Shown: piece after piece, positions 17,135-30,006 of the stretch
Position numbering within the stretch: the stretch's first letter is position 1
Layout of the letters: every line of letters starts with the position of its first letter
Origin: Oceanimonas aquatica
GTDB taxonomy: Bacteria; Pseudomonadota; Gammaproteobacteria; Enterobacterales; Aeromonadaceae
Reading direction: 5' to 3'
DNA: 64,000 bases
Assembly: GCF_030732065.1 (NCBI RefSeq)
Contig: NZ_JAVBHX010000009.1
Span: 1 to 64,000, forward strand
Made by a program: the position numbers and the translations under genes
The notes under the pieces: model-generated
Told to the model about the DNA's origin: nothing
Database searches by the model: none
What the model saw: the letters and a program-made list of their open reading frames with translations, nothing else

Positions 17135-18007
17135 ATGCCCCTGACTACCTGGCTACTGGCCATTCGTCCTAAAACCCTGCCGCTGGCGGTGGCCTCCATC
17201 CTGCTGGGGGCGGCCAGTGCCGGCACCGTTCAGCCCGGTGTGCTGGCACTGGCCCTGCTTACCGCGCTGCTGCTGCAAATTTTGTCGAACTTGGCCAACG
17301 ATTACGGCGACGGCCTGCGCGGCACCGACGGCGCCGAGCGCACCGGGCCAACCCGGGCGTTGGCCTCGGGGCGAGTGACTCCGGCGCAGTTGCGCCGGGC
17401 CATGATTCGGGTGGTGGTGCTGACACTGGTCAGCGGCCTGGTGTTGCTGACTTTGGCACTGGGGAACGATCTCATCGCCTGGTTCGGTTTTTTGCTGCTG
17501 GGAGCGCTGTCGGTGCTGGCGGCCCTGGGCTATACCCTGGGGCGGCGGCCCTACGGCTATTCGGGGCTGGGGGATGCGGCAGTGTTTGTGTTTTTTGGCC
17601 CGGTGGCGGTGCTGGGCACCGGCTGGCTGATGCAGCCTGAACTTACCGCCACCGGCGGCTGGTCGGCATTGGTGGCGGGCCTGCTGTCGATGGCGGTGCT
17701 CAATATCAATAACATTCGCGATCTGGACGGCGATCGTAAAGCCGGCAAACATACCCTGGCGTTGCGGCTGGGGCTGCCCCGGGCCCGGGCCTGGCAGGCT
17801 GGGCTGCTGGCGCTGGCCCTGCTGGCCGCCGAGCGGCTGATAAGCGGTTGGGGCGTAGTGGCCTTGGCGGGGCTGTGGCCATTGGCGCAAGGGCTGAATT
17901 TGGTGCTGACCCGTGAAGGCGCCGAGCTGAACCGGGCACTGGCGCTCACCGCCAAAGGCACTCTGGTATTGACCGCCGGGCTGGCACTGGGGCTGGTGAC
18001 GGCGTGA
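17135..18007 (+). CDS. menA: 1,4-dihydroxy-2-naphthoate polyprenyltransferase
   Basis: A 290-residue integral membrane UbiA-superfamily enzyme that attaches the prenyl chain to DHNA, yielding demethylmenaquinone. The first aspartate motif is NDYGDGLRGTDGAERTGP (about 54-71) and the second is RDLDGDRKAGKHTLALRLG (about 196-214), with about eight hydrophobic segments. RPKTLPLAVASILLG at the N-terminus is MenA-like. AGAGGAA precedes the ATG. Its neighbour is the MenC-like gene; no other men genes are in the window. Confidence 0.93.
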   Translation: MPLTTWLLAIRPKTLPLAVASILLGAASAGTVQPGVLALALLTALLLQILSNLANDYGDGLRGTDGAERTGPTRALASGRVTPAQLRRAMIRVVVLTLVSGLVLLTLALGNDLIAWFGFLLLGALSVLAALGYTLGRRPYGYSGLGDAAVFVFFGPVAVLGTGWLMQPELTATGGWSALVAGLLSMAVLNINNIRDLDGDRKAGKHTLALRLGLPRARAWQAGLLALALLAAERLISGWGVVALAGLWPLAQGLNLVLTREGAELNRALALTAKGTLVLTAGLALGLVTA

Positions 18008-18071
18008 GCCGCCTATGCAAAAAAGTAAGCGCCCGGTACATTTTTGGCACTCGGCCGGCCTGAGAACGCCT

Positions 18072-18101
18072 TTGCTTTTGTGAACTCGCTCTGGTTATAC
18101 T
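18072..18101 (+). promoter_or_regulatory. Predicted sigma-70 promoter for the thi operon
   Basis: TTGCTT (18072-18077) and TATACT (18096-18101) are separated by 18 bases. Transcription would begin near 18108, immediately before the TPP riboswitch. Confidence 0.6.
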
Positions 18102-18110
18102 GCGACCATC

Positions 18111-18198
18111 TTGTCGGAGTGCCCTCACGGGCTGAGACCGCGAAAGCAGCGGGATCCGTTGAACCTGATCAGGCTAATACCTGCGAAGGGAAACAAGT
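18111..18198 (+). ncRNA. TPP riboswitch (THI element)
   Basis: It contains the THI-box core in order: TCGGAGTGCC, CACGGGCTGAGA, CCGTTGAACCTGATC, GGCTAATACCTGCG and GAAGGGAAACAAG. The CTGAGA and ACCTGATC segments form the pyrimidine sensor and the 3' segments the pyrophosphate sensor. It controls thiC and the genes behind it: bound TPP turns expression off. Confidence 0.96.
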
Positions 18199-18199
18199 G

Positions 18200-21745
<3,546 letters not shown>

Positions 21746-21747
21746 TC

Positions 21748-22500
21748 ATGCTCAGCGATAGCGAATTCATGCGATACAGCCGGCATCTGCTGCTGGAAGA
21801 GGTGGGCGAGGAAGGTCAGCTCAAGCTGAAAAATGCCTCCGTGCTGATTGTCGGCCTGGGCGGGCTGGGCTCGCCGGCGTCCCAGTATCTGGCGGCGGCC
21901 GGGGTCGGCACCCTGTGGCTGGCCGACTTCGATCAAATTGAGGTCAGCAACCTGCAGCGTCAGACCCTGTATGACGTCGACAGCCTGAAAATGGCCAAGG
22001 CCGAAGTAGCCCGGGAAAAGCTGCAAAAGCTCAACCCTGAGATCGAGCTGGTGGCGGTCAATCAGAAAATGGACGCCGACAGCCTGGCCGGCTTTGTGGC
22101 CGAGGCGGATCTGGTACTGGACTGCACCGATAACATGACGGTGCGCCAGGCCCTGAACGCCGCCTGCTACGCCGAGGGAAAACCCCTGCTGGTGGGCGCG
22201 GCCATTCGCTTTGAAGGCCAGCTGCTGGCGCTGGACCCGTCCCGCGAGCATGGATGCTATCGCTGCCTGTATGGCCCCGAACTGGAAGAACGGCTGACCT
22301 GCAGCAACGCCGGTGTCATTGGCCCCGTTGTGGGCACCATCGGTTTGTTGCAGGCACTGGAAGCCATCAAGTATTTAACCGGCACCGGCACCGTGCCCTG
22401 GGGTGAGCTCAAGCTGTTTGACGCCAAGGCGCACCGCTGGCACGGCCTCAAGGTGCCCAAGGATCCGGCCTGTCCGGTATGTGGACCCAAGGGGAGCTAA
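21748..22500 (+). CDS. thiF: ThiS adenylyltransferase ThiF
   Basis: A 250-residue E1-like enzyme that adenylates the C-terminal glycine of ThiS. The nucleotide loop is GLGGLGSP (37-44) and the family motif is DCTDN (125-129). Zinc cysteines are C170/C173 and CPVC at C242/C245. C185 (LTCSNAGVIGPVVG) matches the E. coli cysteine that forms the ThiF-ThiS acyl-disulfide. It sits between thiDE and thiS. Confidence 0.95.
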   Translation: MLSDSEFMRYSRHLLLEEVGEEGQLKLKNASVLIVGLGGLGSPASQYLAAAGVGTLWLADFDQIEVSNLQRQTLYDVDSLKMAKAEVAREKLQKLNPEIELVAVNQKMDADSLAGFVAEADLVLDCTDNMTVRQALNAACYAEGKPLLVGAAIRFEGQLLALDPSREHGCYRCLYGPELEERLTCSNAGVIGPVVGTIGLLQALEAIKYLTGTGTVPWGELKLFDAKAHRWHGLKVPKDPACPVCGPKGS

Positions 22501-22503
22501 ACC

Positions 22504-22704
22504 ATGCACATTATTCTGAACGACGAACTACATCCCCTGACCGAGGGAACCACCCTGGCGCAACTGCTGGCCGAACTGGAGCAGGACAAGCCCGGGGTGG
22601 CGGTGGCGCTCAACCGCGAAGTGGTGGCGCGCAGCCTGTGGGCCGAGCGACAGCTCGAGCCCAACGACAACATTACCCTGTTCCACGCCATTGCCGGAGG
22701 CTGA
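22504..22704 (+). CDS. thiS: Sulfur carrier protein ThiS
   Basis: A 66-residue ubiquitin-like protein ending in the required Gly-Gly (HAIAGG). The N-terminal part ([15 protein letters not shown]) and [13 protein letters not shown] are ThiS-typical. Its thiocarboxylate donates sulfur for the thiazole ring. The thiG ATG begins two bases after its last glycine codon's stop. Confidence 0.94.
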   Translation: MHIILNDELHPLTEGTTLAQLLAELEQDKPGVAVALNREVVARSLWAERQLEPNDNITLFHAIAGG

Positions 22705-22705
22705 A

Positions 22706-23476
22706 ATGAGTCTGACGATTGCCGATAAAACCTTTGAATCCCGTTTGTTTACCGGCACCGGCAAGTTTGCCAACGGCAAGCTGATGCAGGACGCCCTGCA
22801 GGCGTCGGCGTCTCAGCTGGTGACCATGGCGCTGAAGCGGGTGGATCTGAAAAACCACAGCGACGACATACTGCCGCCGCTGCTGGAGCTGGGCGTGAAC
22901 CTGCTGCCCAACACCTCCGGCGCCAAGGATGCCGACGAAGCCCTGTTCGCCGCCCGCCTGGCCCGGGAAGCCCTGGGCACCAACTGGCTCAAGCTGGAAA
23001 TTCACCCGGATCCCAAGTACCTGCTGCCCGATCCCATCGAGACCCTCAAGGCCGCCGAGCAGCTGGTGAAGGAAGGCTTTATCGTGCTGCCCTATTGTGG
23101 TGCCGATCCCGTGCTGTGCAAGCGGCTGGAAGAAGCCGGCTGCGCCGCCGTCATGCCCCTGGGTGCGCCCATCGGCTCCAACAAGGGCCTGGTGACTCAT
23201 GACTTTCTGGAAATCATCATCGAGCAGAGCACGGTGCCGGTGGTAGTGGATGCGGGCATCGGTGCCCCCAGCCACGCCGCCTACGCCATGGAGCTGGGCG
23301 CCGACGCCGTGCTGGTGAACACCGCCATTGCCGTGGCCGGTGACCCCGTGGCCATGGGCGACGCCTTCCGCCAGGCGGTGATCTCCGGTCGCATGGCCTA
23401 TGAAGCCGGCCTGGCCGGACAAAGCCGGCAGGCCCAGGCATCCAGTCCGCTGACCGCCTTCCTGGAGACCCTATGA
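22706..23476 (+). CDS. thiG: Thiazole synthase ThiG
   Basis: A 256-residue TIM barrel that condenses dehydroglycine, ThiS thiocarboxylate and deoxyxylulose phosphate. K96 in WLKLEI is the Schiff-base lysine. [27 protein letters not shown] and [18 protein letters not shown] are conserved. The start at 22706 lies one base after the thiS stop; an in-frame codon five residues upstream would overlap thiS and lacks support. It overlaps thiH by four bases. Confidence 0.95.
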   Translation: MSLTIADKTFESRLFTGTGKFANGKLMQDALQASASQLVTMALKRVDLKNHSDDILPPLLELGVNLLPNTSGAKDADEALFAARLAREALGTNWLKLEIHPDPKYLLPDPIETLKAAEQLVKEGFIVLPYCGADPVLCKRLEEAGCAAVMPLGAPIGSNKGLVTHDFLEIIIEQSTVPVVVDAGIGAPSHAAYAMELGADAVLVNTAIAVAGDPVAMGDAFRQAVISGRMAYEAGLAGQSRQAQASSPLTAFLETL

Positions 23477-24594
23477 CTTTCTTCGATGTCTGGTCATCCA
23501 TGGACTGGGATGACATCAAAATGAGCATCTACGGCAAGCAGCCCAGAGACGTGGAGCGGGCGCTGGCCAAGCCCAAGCGGGATCTGAACGACTTTATGGC
23601 GCTGATCTCGCCGGCGGCCGAGGCCTATCTTGAGCAAATGGCCCAGGAGTCGTACCGGCTGACCCGGCAGCGTTTTGGCAATACCGTGGGCTTTTACATT
23701 CCCCTGTATCTGTCCAACCTGTGCGCCAACGACTGCACCTATTGCGGCTTTTCCATGAGCAACCGGCTCAAGCGCAAGACCCTGAACGCCGAGGAAATCG
23801 AGCAGGAATGCCTGGCCATCAAGGCCATGGGCTTTGACACCGTGCTGCTGGTGACCGGCGAGCACGAGGGCAAGGTGGGCCTGGACTACTTCAAGCAGAT
23901 GCTGCCCATCGTCAAGCGTCACTTCAGCTACGTAATGATGGAAGTGCAGCCGCTGTCCCGGGAAGAATACGCCGAGCTGCGCCAGTACGGCCTCGACAGC
24001 GTCATGGTGTATCAGGAAACCTATCAGCACCTGACCTACGACGAGCATCATATTCGCGGCAAGAAAAAGGACTTTCGCTGGCGCCTGGAAACCCCGGACC
24101 GCCTGGGCCAGGCCGGTATCGACAAGATTGGCCTGGGCGCCCTCTACGGTCTGGAAGACTGGCGTACCGACAGCTTTTATACCGCCTCGCACCTGCGTTA
24201 CCTGCAGAAGCACTACTGGAAGACCCGCTATTCGGTGTCGTTCCCGCGGCTGCGCCCCTGCACCGGTGGCCTGCAGCCCAAGTCGATCATGACCGATCGC
24301 CAGCTGGTGCAGCTAATCTGCGCCTACCGCATGCTCGACGGCGAGCTGGAGCTGAGCCTCTCCACCCGGGAAGCCCAGGAATTCCGTGACAAGGTGATCC
24401 CCCTCGGCGTCACCAGCATCAGCGCTGGCTCCAAGACCCAGCCCGGCGGCTATGTGGACAACGTCAAGGAAGAGCTGGAGCAGTTCGAAATCGACGACGA
24501 CCGCACTCCCGCCGAGGTGGCCAGGGCCATTGCTGCCACCGGCCTGCAGCCGGTATGGAAGGACTGGGACAACAGCTACTCCGCAAGCCGCTGA
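23473..24594 (+). CDS. thiH: 2-iminoacetate synthase ThiH
   Basis: A 373-residue radical-SAM tyrosine lyase supplying dehydroglycine to ThiG. The cluster motif CX3CX2C is C84, C88, C91 (CANDCTYC). SRLRPC-like segment [11 protein letters not shown] and the ending PVWKDWD are family-typical. It is the last gene of the riboswitch-controlled operon. Using ThiH rather than ThiO is consistent with a facultative lifestyle. Confidence 0.95.
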   Translation: MTFFDVWSSMDWDDIKMSIYGKQPRDVERALAKPKRDLNDFMALISPAAEAYLEQMAQESYRLTRQRFGNTVGFYIPLYLSNLCANDCTYCGFSMSNRLKRKTLNAEEIEQECLAIKAMGFDTVLLVTGEHEGKVGLDYFKQMLPIVKRHFSYVMMEVQPLSREEYAELRQYGLDSVMVYQETYQHLTYDEHHIRGKKKDFRWRLETPDRLGQAGIDKIGLGALYGLEDWRTDSFYTASHLRYLQKHYWKTRYSVSFPRLRPCTGGLQPKSIMTDRQLVQLICAYRMLDGELELSLSTREAQEFRDKVIPLGVTSISAGSKTQPGGYVDNVKEELEQFEIDDDRTPAEVARAIAATGLQPVWKDWDNSYSASR

Positions 24595-24619
24595 AGCCGT
24601 CCGACAGCGCAAATCTTGC

Positions 24620-24706
24620 CGTAGGTTGGCGATGAGCGCAGCGAATCCCAACAACAGAGCCGACGGCTGAAATGTTGGGATTCGTAAAACTCATCCCAAC
24701 CTACCG
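24620..24706. repeat. 87-bp imperfect palindromic intergenic element
   Basis: The left arm (CGTAGGTTGGCGATGAGCG and then AATCCCAACA) and right arm (TGTTGGGATTCG, then CTCATCCCAACCTACCG) are complementary over most of their length. Such GTAGGTTGG...CCAACCTAC elements recur between genes in several gammaproteobacteria and resemble small MITE/REP-type repeats. It fills the gap between thiH and the TM2 gene and may form a very stable RNA hairpin at the end of the thi operon. Confidence 0.8.
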
Positions 24707-24819
24707 GTTACAGCTCCCGCAGGGTCACGACGAGCCGGGTCGCCGATTGGCCCACAGGCATGGCAGTTGCACACGGCAACGTCTAGAATGGTCGTTTTTA
24801 TCAATCCGCGCGGAGCAGC

Positions 24820-25221
24820 ATGAACAATACGCACAGCAAGGTGATCGGCTACATATTGTGGATCTTCGGGTTCATGGGCGCTCACCGCTTCTATTACGGT
24901 CGTCCCGTCAGCGGCACCATTTACTTCTTTACCCTGGGGCTGTTCTTTATCGGCTGGATTGTGGATCTCTTCCTGATCCCGTCTATGGACAGAGCCGCCG
25001 ATCAGCGTTACGCCACCGGCCCCAAGGACTACAGCATCACCTGGATACTGATGACCTTTCTCGGCATCTTCGGTCTGCACCGGCTCTATATGGGCAAGTG
25101 GGTCACCGCCATTATCTGGTTCCTCACCGGCGGCCTCTTCCTGCTCGGCTACCTTTACGACTACTGCACCCTCAACGCGCAAATCGACGAGGTAAACCGC
25201 CGTTCCCGCCGTTTTGGCTGA
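24820..25221 (+). CDS. TM2 domain-containing membrane protein
   Basis: 133 residues with four predicted membrane segments arranged as two TM2-type pairs. The motifs GFMGAHRFYYGRPVSGTIYF and LGIFGLHRLYMGKWVTAI each have the family GxHRxY core, and a short charged C-terminus follows. The function of the family is unknown. It lies between the thi operon and thiM, but a repeat and a terminator separate it from both, so a thiamine role is unsupported. Confidence 0.82.
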   Translation: MNNTHSKVIGYILWIFGFMGAHRFYYGRPVSGTIYFFTLGLFFIGWIVDLFLIPSMDRAADQRYATGPKDYSITWILMTFLGIFGLHRLYMGKWVTAIIWFLTGGLFLLGYLYDYCTLNAQIDEVNRRSRRFG

Positions 25222-25238
25222 GGCGTTTTATTTGTGCA

Positions 25239-25269
25239 ACAAGGGCCCGCCAGTGCGGGCCCTTGTCTT
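25239..25269 (+). terminator. Terminator after the TM2 gene
   Basis: A perfect 12-base stem (ACAAGGGCCCGC/GCGGGCCCTTGT) with a CAGT loop, followed by CTTTT. Confidence 0.88.
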
Positions 25270-25361
25270 TTATACGGATTAGACATTTGGCTTAAACCCT
25301 GCATGTTCATGGCAAAATGCCGTAAAATAACTCCATAAACTTAATGATTGCGGAAGTTCTA

Positions 25362-26171
25362 ATGAACAAAAAACAAATCATTACCGCGCTCAAGGCGGTG
25401 CGGGTGCAAAAGCCGCTGGTGCTGAACATTACCAACTATGTGGTAATGAACAACAGCGCCAATGGCCTGCTGGCGCTGGGAGCCTCGCCCATCATGGCCC
25501 ATTCCCGGGATGAGCTGGCCGAGCTGGTACCGCTGGTGGGGGCTGTGGTGATCAACATCGGTACTCTCGACAGCAGCTGGATTGAGCGCATGGTGATGGC
25601 GGTTATGCTTGCCAACCAGCACGGCAAGCCGGTGGTGCTGGATCCGGTGGGCTGTGGTGCCAGCAGCCTGCGCACTCACACCTCGCGCCGGCTGGCGGGT
25701 TTGGCCGAGCGGCTGATCATTCGTGCCAACGCCTCCGAGATCATCGCCCTGGCCGGTGACAACGCCGGGGTCGAGGCTCAGGGGCGGGGCGTGGACTCGC
25801 TGGATGGCGTGGAATCGGCGCTGGCGGCGGCGCGTTATCTGACCCGCCATTACGGCGCCAGTGTGGTTATCTCCGGCGAAACCGACATTATCCTCGATGA
25901 AAACAGCGAGACCAGGCTGAACAATGGCTGCGCCATGATGCCCTTCGTGACCGGCATGGGCTGCACCCTGTCGGCGCTCACCGGTGCCTTTGCTGCCGTG
26001 GGCGAGACCTCGGGCGTGGCCGCCGCCGCGGTGATGGGCGTGGCCGGTGAGCTGGCCGCCGACATGGCCAGAGGCCCTGGCAGCCTGCAGCTGAACCTGC
26101 TCGATGCCCTCTACCGGCTGGATGCCGAGGCCCTGGACAACCGCCTGAAAATTGCGGTGACCACGCCATGA
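25362..26171 (+). CDS. thiM: Hydroxyethylthiazole kinase ThiM
   Basis: A 269-residue ribokinase-fold salvage kinase that phosphorylates the thiazole alcohol. Conserved blocks are [42 protein letters not shown] and [16 protein letters not shown], the last with the catalytic cysteine region. GGAAG precedes this ATG, so the in-frame codons upstream are not used. It overlaps thiE by four bases. No TPP riboswitch is seen upstream. Confidence 0.93.
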   Translation: MNKKQIITALKAVRVQKPLVLNITNYVVMNNSANGLLALGASPIMAHSRDELAELVPLVGAVVINIGTLDSSWIERMVMAVMLANQHGKPVVLDPVGCGASSLRTHTSRRLAGLAERLIIRANASEIIALAGDNAGVEAQGRGVDSLDGVESALAAARYLTRHYGASVVISGETDIILDENSETRLNNGCAMMPFVTGMGCTLSALTGAFAAVGETSGVAAAAVMGVAGELAADMARGPGSLQLNLLDALYRLDAEALDNRLKIAVTTP

Positions 26172-26782
26172 ATCCCTACCGTTTATATCTGGTCACCGAC
26201 GACCGCCAGCCTACCGATACCCTGCAAAAGGTGGTGGCCGAGGCCGTCGCCGGTGGTGTAACCCTGGTGCAGGTGCGGGAAAAGCACGGCGACGTGCGCG
26301 CCTTTATTGAGCGGGCCGAGGCGGTAAAAGACGCGCTCAGGGGCACTGGTGTGCCGCTGATCATCAACGATCGGGTGGATGTGGCGCTGGCGGTGGACGC
26401 CGACGGTGTGCATCTGGGGCAGACCGACCTGCCCGCCGCTCTTGCCCGCCGGTTGCTGGGGCCGGATCGGCTGCTGGGGCTGTCGGTTGAAACCGAACAG
26501 CAATTATTCGAGTCCGAATCATTGCCGGTGGACTACCTGGGTCTGAGTGCCATCTTTGCCACCCCCACCAAAACCGATCTCAAAAAGCACTGGGGGCTCA
26601 ATGGCCTGAAACGGGCACTTTCGGTCAGTTCGCGTCCAATCGTCGCCATTGGCGGTATTAACGCCGACAATCTTCGGCAAGTGGCCGGTACCGGGGTGCA
26701 CGGTGTGGCCCTGGTGTCGGCCATTTGCGCGGCGTCCTGTCCGCGTTCGGCGGCGCGATCGCTGCGTCGAATGATGAAGTGA
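26168..26782 (+). CDS. thiE: Thiamine-phosphate synthase ThiE
   Basis: A 204-residue TIM-barrel enzyme joining HMP-PP and thiazole phosphate. [61 protein letters not shown] and AIGGINADN are typical. It is translationally coupled to thiM, forming a salvage unit. The window therefore encodes two ThiE activities, this one and the C-terminal half of ThiDE. Confidence 0.93.
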   Translation: MNPYRLYLVTDDRQPTDTLQKVVAEAVAGGVTLVQVREKHGDVRAFIERAEAVKDALRGTGVPLIINDRVDVALAVDADGVHLGQTDLPAALARRLLGPDRLLGLSVETEQQLFESESLPVDYLGLSAIFATPTKTDLKKHWGLNGLKRALSVSSRPIVAIGGINADNLRQVAGTGVHGVALVSAICAASCPRSAARSLRRMMK

Positions 26783-26830
26783 AAGCTCGAGTTGAATCAC
26801 ACAAAAAATGCTTTTTACATAAGCGGTTAG

Positions 26831-26862
26831 CACCCTATTGTTTAGGGTGTTTGTGTATTTTT
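26831..26862 (+). terminator. Terminator after thiE
   Basis: CACCCTA/TAGGGTG forms a stem followed by a T-rich run (TTTGTGTATTTTT). It lies 48 bases past the thiE stop in an A+T-rich gap before tmm. Confidence 0.7.
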
Positions 26863-26945
26863 GCAGCGTTTTTGCGCAAATGTCTGTAAATACGTAGCTA
26901 ATTCCTTTAGTATGGCAAGGTTTTTGCAGTAGAAGGAGTTAGATT

Positions 26946-28328
26946 GTGAGCAAGCAAAAAATCGCGATTTTGGGCGCCGGGCCCAGTGGTCTGGCACAGT
27001 TGAGAGCGTTTGAGGCAGCTCGCAAGGCAGGCGTTCAGGATCTGCCGGAAATCGTTTGTTTTGAAAAGCAAAGTGACATCGGTGGCATGTGGAACTACAC
27101 ATGGCGCACGGGTTTAGATAAAAATGGCGAGCCAGTTCATGGCAGCATGTATCGGTATTTGTGGTCCAACGGCCCGAAAGAGTGTCTGGAATTTGCCGAC
27201 TACTCTTTTGACGAACATTTCGGCCGGGCCATTCCCTCATATCCGCCGCGTGCCGTGCTGAAAGACTACATCATGGGTCGTATCGACAAGCAGGCCATTT
27301 CTAAATACATCCGTTTCGAGTGCCCGGTTCGCTGGGTAAGCCATGACGACGCCACCGGCAAGTTCACCGTGACCGTGATGAACCACAAGACCGGTCAGCA
27401 GGAAAGCGACGAATTTGACTATGTGGTCGTGGCCACCGGTCACTTCTCCACCCCCAACATGCCTTACTTTGAAGGGGTAGAGCAGTTCCCCGGCCGGGTA
27501 CTGCACGCCCATGACTTCCGCGATGCGCTGGAATTCAAGGACAAGAACGTGCTGCTGGTGGGTGCCAGCTACTCGGCGGAAGACATTGGCTCTCAGTGCT
27601 ACAAGTACGGCGCCAAGTCGGTCACCATCAGCTACCGCAGCAACCCGCTGGGCTTTGAGTGGCCCGAGGGCATGGAAGAGCGTCCGCTGCTGGCTCATTT
27701 TGACGGCAACACCGGCTATTTTGCCGACGGCTCCACCAAGGAGTTCGACGCCATCATCATGTGTACCGGCTACCTGTTCCACTTCCCGTTCCTGCCGGAC
27801 GCGCTGCGGCTGCAGACCCATAACTGCCTGTACCCGGACAACCTGTACAAGGGCATTTTCTTCCAGAACAACCCGAAGATGATCTACCTGGGCATGCAGG
27901 ATCAGTATTTCACCTTCAACATGTTCGATGCCCAGGCCTGGTATGCCCGCGACGTCATCATGGGCAAGATTGCGCTGCCCGAGGCCGACGAGCGCCGCGC
28001 CGACATGCAGCACTGGCTGGCGCGTCACGAGCAGCTGGGTGGCTGCTGCGACTCCATCGACTTCCAGGCCAGCTACATTCGTGATCTACTCGGTCCTACC
28101 GACTATCCCGAATTCAAGGTGGAAGAGCAGGCCGCCCTGCTCAAGGTATGGCAGCAGGACAAGCAGGAAGGCATCATGAACTTCCGCGAAAAGTGCTACC
28201 GCTCCACCGTAACCGGCACCATGGCCACCCGCCTGCCGGGCACCTGGCTGGACATCAAGGACGACTCGCTGGAAAGCTTTATGTCCCTCGACTTCATCGA
28301 GAACAAGAGCTTCGACAAGGTCGACTGA
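26946..28328 (+). CDS. tmm: Trimethylamine monooxygenase Tmm (bacterial flavin monooxygenase)
   Basis: A 460-residue flavoprotein that oxidises trimethylamine to its N-oxide; family members also oxidise dimethyl sulfide. The FAD motif is GAGPSG (10-15), the FMO signature is FPGRVLHAHDF (181-191), and the NADPH motif is GASYSAED (206-213). The stretches TWRTGLDKNGEPVHGSMYR and YLWSNGPKECLEFADYSF are strongly Tmm-like. GTG is used as start, after AAGGAG. The demethylase and transporters usually linked to tmm are absent here. Its first 150 bases and leader are more A+T-rich than the rest. Confidence 0.9.
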   Translation: MSKQKIAILGAGPSGLAQLRAFEAARKAGVQDLPEIVCFEKQSDIGGMWNYTWRTGLDKNGEPVHGSMYRYLWSNGPKECLEFADYSFDEHFGRAIPSYPPRAVLKDYIMGRIDKQAISKYIRFECPVRWVSHDDATGKFTVTVMNHKTGQQESDEFDYVVVATGHFSTPNMPYFEGVEQFPGRVLHAHDFRDALEFKDKNVLLVGASYSAEDIGSQCYKYGAKSVTISYRSNPLGFEWPEGMEERPLLAHFDGNTGYFADGSTKEFDAIIMCTGYLFHFPFLPDALRLQTHNCLYPDNLYKGIFFQNNPKMIYLGMQDQYFTFNMFDAQAWYARDVIMGKIALPEADERRADMQHWLARHEQLGGCCDSIDFQASYIRDLLGPTDYPEFKVEEQAALLKVWQQDKQEGIMNFREKCYRSTVTGTMATRLPGTWLDIKDDSLESFMSLDFIENKSFDKVD

Positions 28329-28347
28329 GGTTGAGTCTTTGGTGAAT

Positions 28348-28379
28348 AAAAAGCCCGCTTCATTGAAGCGGGCTTTTTT
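28348..28379. terminator. Terminator between tmm and pxpC
   Basis: AAAAGCCCGCTTCA/TGAAGCGGGCTTTT is a strong stem with flanking A- and T-runs. It serves both convergent genes. Confidence 0.9.
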
Positions 28380-28384
28380 GTGCC

Positions 28385-29305
28385 TTAAAACTGTGCTCGA
28401 AATGCCCGGTATTCCTGCTGGGCTTCACTGGCGGTGGTGGTGATCAATCGCAGTGTCTGGCCCGGGCGGCACTGGGCCAGGCGGGCGCAGGCCAGGGGGG
28501 TAAGGGTGCCGAGACGCGGATAACCGCCAATGGTCTGGCGGTCGTTCAGCAGCACGATGGGCTGACCGTCGGGGGGCACCTGCACCGCGCCGAGCGTCAG
28601 CCCTTCCGAGACAAGCGATCCTATGTTGCACTGCAACAAGGATCCTTCCAGCCGGATCCCCATGCGATCCGATCGGGGATCCACGGACCAGGTCTGGTTA
28701 AGGGCGTCGATCAGGCTGTGATCGTCAAAATGACGAAACTGAGCGCCGGGGATAAGAGAAAGCACGGGCTCGTCGTTGTAACCCAGAGCTTCCCTTTCGG
28801 GAAGGGTGCGGGGCCGGGCTGCAGTCTGGGCCTGCGCGTTAAACACCAGGGTGTCACCGGCGGCCAGCGGGCTGCCGTCGCCCTTGTGACCGCCCAGACC
28901 ATCCCGCACCACGCAGGCGGTACTGCCCAGCACAGGCTCTGCGGTAAAGCCGCCGGCCACCGCCAGATAGGCGCGCACACCGTTGCGAGCCATGGCCAGA
29001 ACGAGAGTATCGCCGGCATTAAGGGTGAACGCCTGCCAGTTGGAGACGGGGCGGTCGTTGACTCGAGCCTGCAACTCGGCGCCGGTCAGCGCCAGCCGGC
29101 AGGGCGCCTGAGCGGTCAGCGTCAGCCCCCCAAGAGTGATTTCCAGCGCTGTGGCGCCCCAGGTATTGCCGGCCAGCCAGTTTGCCCAGGCCCAGGCGTG
29201 CAGGTCTGCCGGGCCGCCTTGCGCCACACCCAGGCGATGTACGCCCGAGCGACCGGCATCCTGAAGGGTGCTGAGCGGGCCGGGTTTTTCAATCAGCAGA
29301 CTCAC
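28385..29305 (-). CDS. pxpC: 5-oxoprolinase subunit PxpC
   Basis: 306 residues of the biotin-dependent carboxyltransferase-like (YbgK) family. It begins [19 protein letters not shown] and holds the family segments GVAQGGPADLHAWAWANW and NDRQTIGGYPRLG. With PxpA and PxpB it opens 5-oxoproline to glutamate at the cost of ATP. The start is GTG overlapping the pxpB stop (GTGA). It is the last of three genes. Confidence 0.92.
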   Translation of the reverse strand: MSLLIEKPGPLSTLQDAGRSGVHRLGVAQGGPADLHAWAWANWLAGNTWGATALEITLGGLTLTAQAPCRLALTGAELQARVNDRPVSNWQAFTLNAGDTLVLAMARNGVRAYLAVAGGFTAEPVLGSTACVVRDGLGGHKGDGSPLAAGDTLVFNAQAQTAARPRTLPEREALGYNDEPVLSLIPGAQFRHFDDHSLIDALNQTWSVDPRSDRMGIRLEGSLLQCNIGSLVSEGLTLGAVQVPPDGQPIVLLNDRQTIGGYPRLGTLTPLACARLAQCRPGQTLRLITTTASEAQQEYRAFRAQF

Positions 29306-30006
29306 GGTGCCTCCATGGGCGTGGTATCGCCCCCCAGCCGTTCAAATTCGGCGCGGCTGACCGGTTCAAAACGGACCCGGTCGCCCACTCGCAGCAGGCT
29401 CAGGCTTTGGCTGGCGGGATCAAACAGAGTTGCCGGGGTGCGCCCCAGCAGGTTCCAGCCACCGGGGGTAGCGCGGGGGTAGGCGGCGGTCTGTCGGCCC
29501 GCCAGGGCCACACTGCCGGCAGGCACGTGCGGGCGGGGGCTTTCAAGCCGGGGCGTTTCAAGCTGCTCGGGCAGGGTGCCCATAAAGGCAAAGCCGGGGG
29601 CAAAGCCCAGCGCAAATACCCGGTAGGTATGGCCGCTGTGCAGCTCAATCACCCGCCCGGCACTCAGGCCGGTATGCTGTTCCACCCGGGCCAGATCCGG
29701 CCCCACGCTGGGGTGATACCACACCGGCAGGGCCTTTACCTCGTTCTGCGAGTTGTCTTCCAGCGGCGCGAGCCTGGCCAGCAGGGTTTGCAGCAACTGG
29801 CGGGCCTCGCCGTGATCAAGCGTGAGCGGATCGAACTGCACCAGCAGGGTGGTGTAGGATGGCACCAAATCCACCAGGTGGTCGCCAAAGGCACCCTCGC
29901 AGTCCTGCACCAGGGCGGCTATCCAGTTCATGTTGGCTTCGTCGATGTCGTCGAACAGCCGCACCAGCCAGGCGTCGAAGCCGGCGTTTTCCAGCCTGGG
30001 GTTCAT
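29302..30006 (-). CDS. pxpB: 5-oxoprolinase subunit PxpB
   Basis: 234 residues of the KipI/YbgJ family. [46 protein letters not shown] and [13 protein letters not shown] are characteristic. The start is the ATG overlapping the pxpA stop (ATGA); a longer in-frame stretch inside pxpA is not used. It partners PxpC. Confidence 0.92.
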   Translation of the reverse strand: MNPRLENAGFDAWLVRLFDDIDEANMNWIAALVQDCEGAFGDHLVDLVPSYTTLLVQFDPLTLDHGEARQLLQTLLARLAPLEDNSQNEVKALPVWYHPSVGPDLARVEQHTGLSAGRVIELHSGHTYRVFALGFAPGFAFMGTLPEQLETPRLESPRPHVPAGSVALAGRQTAAYPRATPGGWNLLGRTPATLFDPASQSLSLLRVGDRVRFEPVSRAEFERLGGDTTPMEAP

